A DNA stretch of 6,061 bases, from positions 1 to 6,061 of the forward strand of contig JAEYOT010000518.1 of assembly GCA_023411445.1 (NCBI GenBank), read 5' to 3'. This stretch comes from Pseudomonadota bacterium (lineage in GTDB: Bacteria > Myxococcota_A > Polyangia > Polyangiales > Polyangiaceae). Below, piece after piece: positions 5,413 through 6,061 of this stretch (position 1 is the stretch's first letter; each line of letters starts with the position of its first letter). The translations under genes were made by a program, and so were the position numbers. Under the pieces are notes generated by a model. The model ran no database searches. It was not told where the DNA came from and saw only the letters and a list, made by a program, of their open reading frames with translations.

Positions 5413-6061
5413 CTACAGGGAAAGCAGCGCCGGCAGCGGAACGCACAGCACCCTTTGGTCCGCCACCTTTATTGCTCGCTGTGTCACGAGAATCCCAAAC
5501 GGGGCGTTGTTGGCGGCAGTGTCCATAAACGACTGCAGGCCCAGAAGGTCCCGAGTCTCGTCGATCCTTCGCCGGTATTTGACCTCGAGCGGGATTCGTT
5601 GGGCGCCGACAGTGAGCACAAAGTCAACCTCAGGAGCGTTGCTCCGGGCAGGGAAGTGCGAGAGGCCGAGGCCGGGCAGATGCAGCAGATGGCTGCCGAC
5701 AGCGCTTTCCGCGATATGTCCGGCCAATGTGCAAAGGGCTTCGTCGCGCAACTCGTCCGGAACGAGCGGCACAACCTCCTGCAGCCAGCAGGCGCGCAAT
5801 GCGTGGTCGACTAAGCAAATCTTGGATGGCCCCCTGTTGCGTTTTAGCCTGATCTCCGCGGGCGGTACGCACCTGAGCAGCAGGGACATATCCAGCAACC
5901 GAAGATAGTGCCGAATGCGCTCAGTACCGATGCTAGCGCCTAGCGCGCTCCGCACTTCGGAAATTGTCAACGCGCGTGAGACAGATTTGGGCTTGAATTT
6001 AGTGTAGTTCGCTCATGTGAGTTGTTCGAGATGGGCGCGCGAAAGCGTCTTGGTCAAGACG
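5413..6061 (-). pseudogene. COG1373-type ATPase, C-terminal DUF4143 part, broken by an in-frame TGA
   Basis: From TTG 5968-5970 there is a 185-aa open frame. It contains a winged-helix-like section (about 3-34: SEVRSALG ... RIRHYLRLLDMSLLLR), the KICLVDHALRA motif (50-60), E88 in HIAES, and the nuclease-like fold APEVDF (112-117) with IPLEVKYRRRID (126-137); D116, E129 and K131 fit the PD-(D/E)xK pattern of DUF4143. Family proteins are about 400-480 aa with an N-terminal AAA ATPase, absent here. Translation continues to look family-like upstream of the TTG (NYTKFKPKSVSRA) and beyond a TGA at 6013-6015 (TKTLSRAHLEQLT) to the window edge. This suggests one gene with a premature stop rather than a genuine 185-aa protein. 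The Walker motifs would lie beyond 6061. A short protein from TTG might still be made. The biological role of this family is poorly defined. Confidence 0.65.

Noticed and set aside
4896..5528. 210-codon plus-strand frame across the TIR-like gene start and spacer
   Set aside because: Antisense to the well-supported TIR-like gene, with no recognisable domain.
1..6061. CRISPR array, tRNA or rRNA genes
   Set aside because: No regularly spaced repeats with unique spacers, and no tRNA-like or rRNA-like segments were seen on either strand.

Overview
The window is strongly GC-rich bacterial DNA with high G/C at third codon positions. Nested mobile-element debris lies next to a TIR-type effector gene, which is typical of an accessory or defence-rich region. 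The base composition would suit a large-genome Myxococcota-like or other GC-rich proteobacterium, but no taxonomic marker is present and this is inference only.

Layout. (1) Positions 1-526 hold part of an ISL3-family transposase gene, cut by the left window edge and broken at 526. (2) A putative transposable element follows, about 3.33 kb long (527-3855), bounded by imperfect TG...CA terminal inverted repeats. It carries three co-directional genes: a zinc-ribbon/HTH protein (761-1384), a DD35E integrase-type transposase of the IS481/TniA/TnsB kind (1511-2884), and an ExeA/TniB-like AAA+ ATPase (2881-3696). The last two overlap by ATGA. Both ends carry related subterminal repeats, probably transposase-binding sites. 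The element interrupts the ISL3 gene, but the rest of that gene is not visible on its other side. (3) Positions 3856-4133 have no convincing gene. (4) On the minus strand, 4134-5267 encodes a 377-aa protein with an uncharacterised N-terminal region and a C-terminal TIR-like (Pfam 'TIR-like', Cap12-type) NADase domain, a probable phage-defence effector. (5) Upstream of it on the same strand, 5413-6061 holds the C-terminal part of a COG1373-type ATPase/DUF4143 protein whose frame is broken by an in-frame TGA at 6013-6015.

How they may work together. Transposase plus ATPase is the core pair of Mu/Tn7/Tn5053-like transposition. The zinc-ribbon protein sits where a regulator or target-selection factor might be expected, which makes the element the most interesting mobile system here. 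The TIR-like protein appears to combine sensor and effector in one polypeptide. No partner gene such as a CD-NTase or Argonaute is in view, and its link to the broken DUF4143 gene is unproven.
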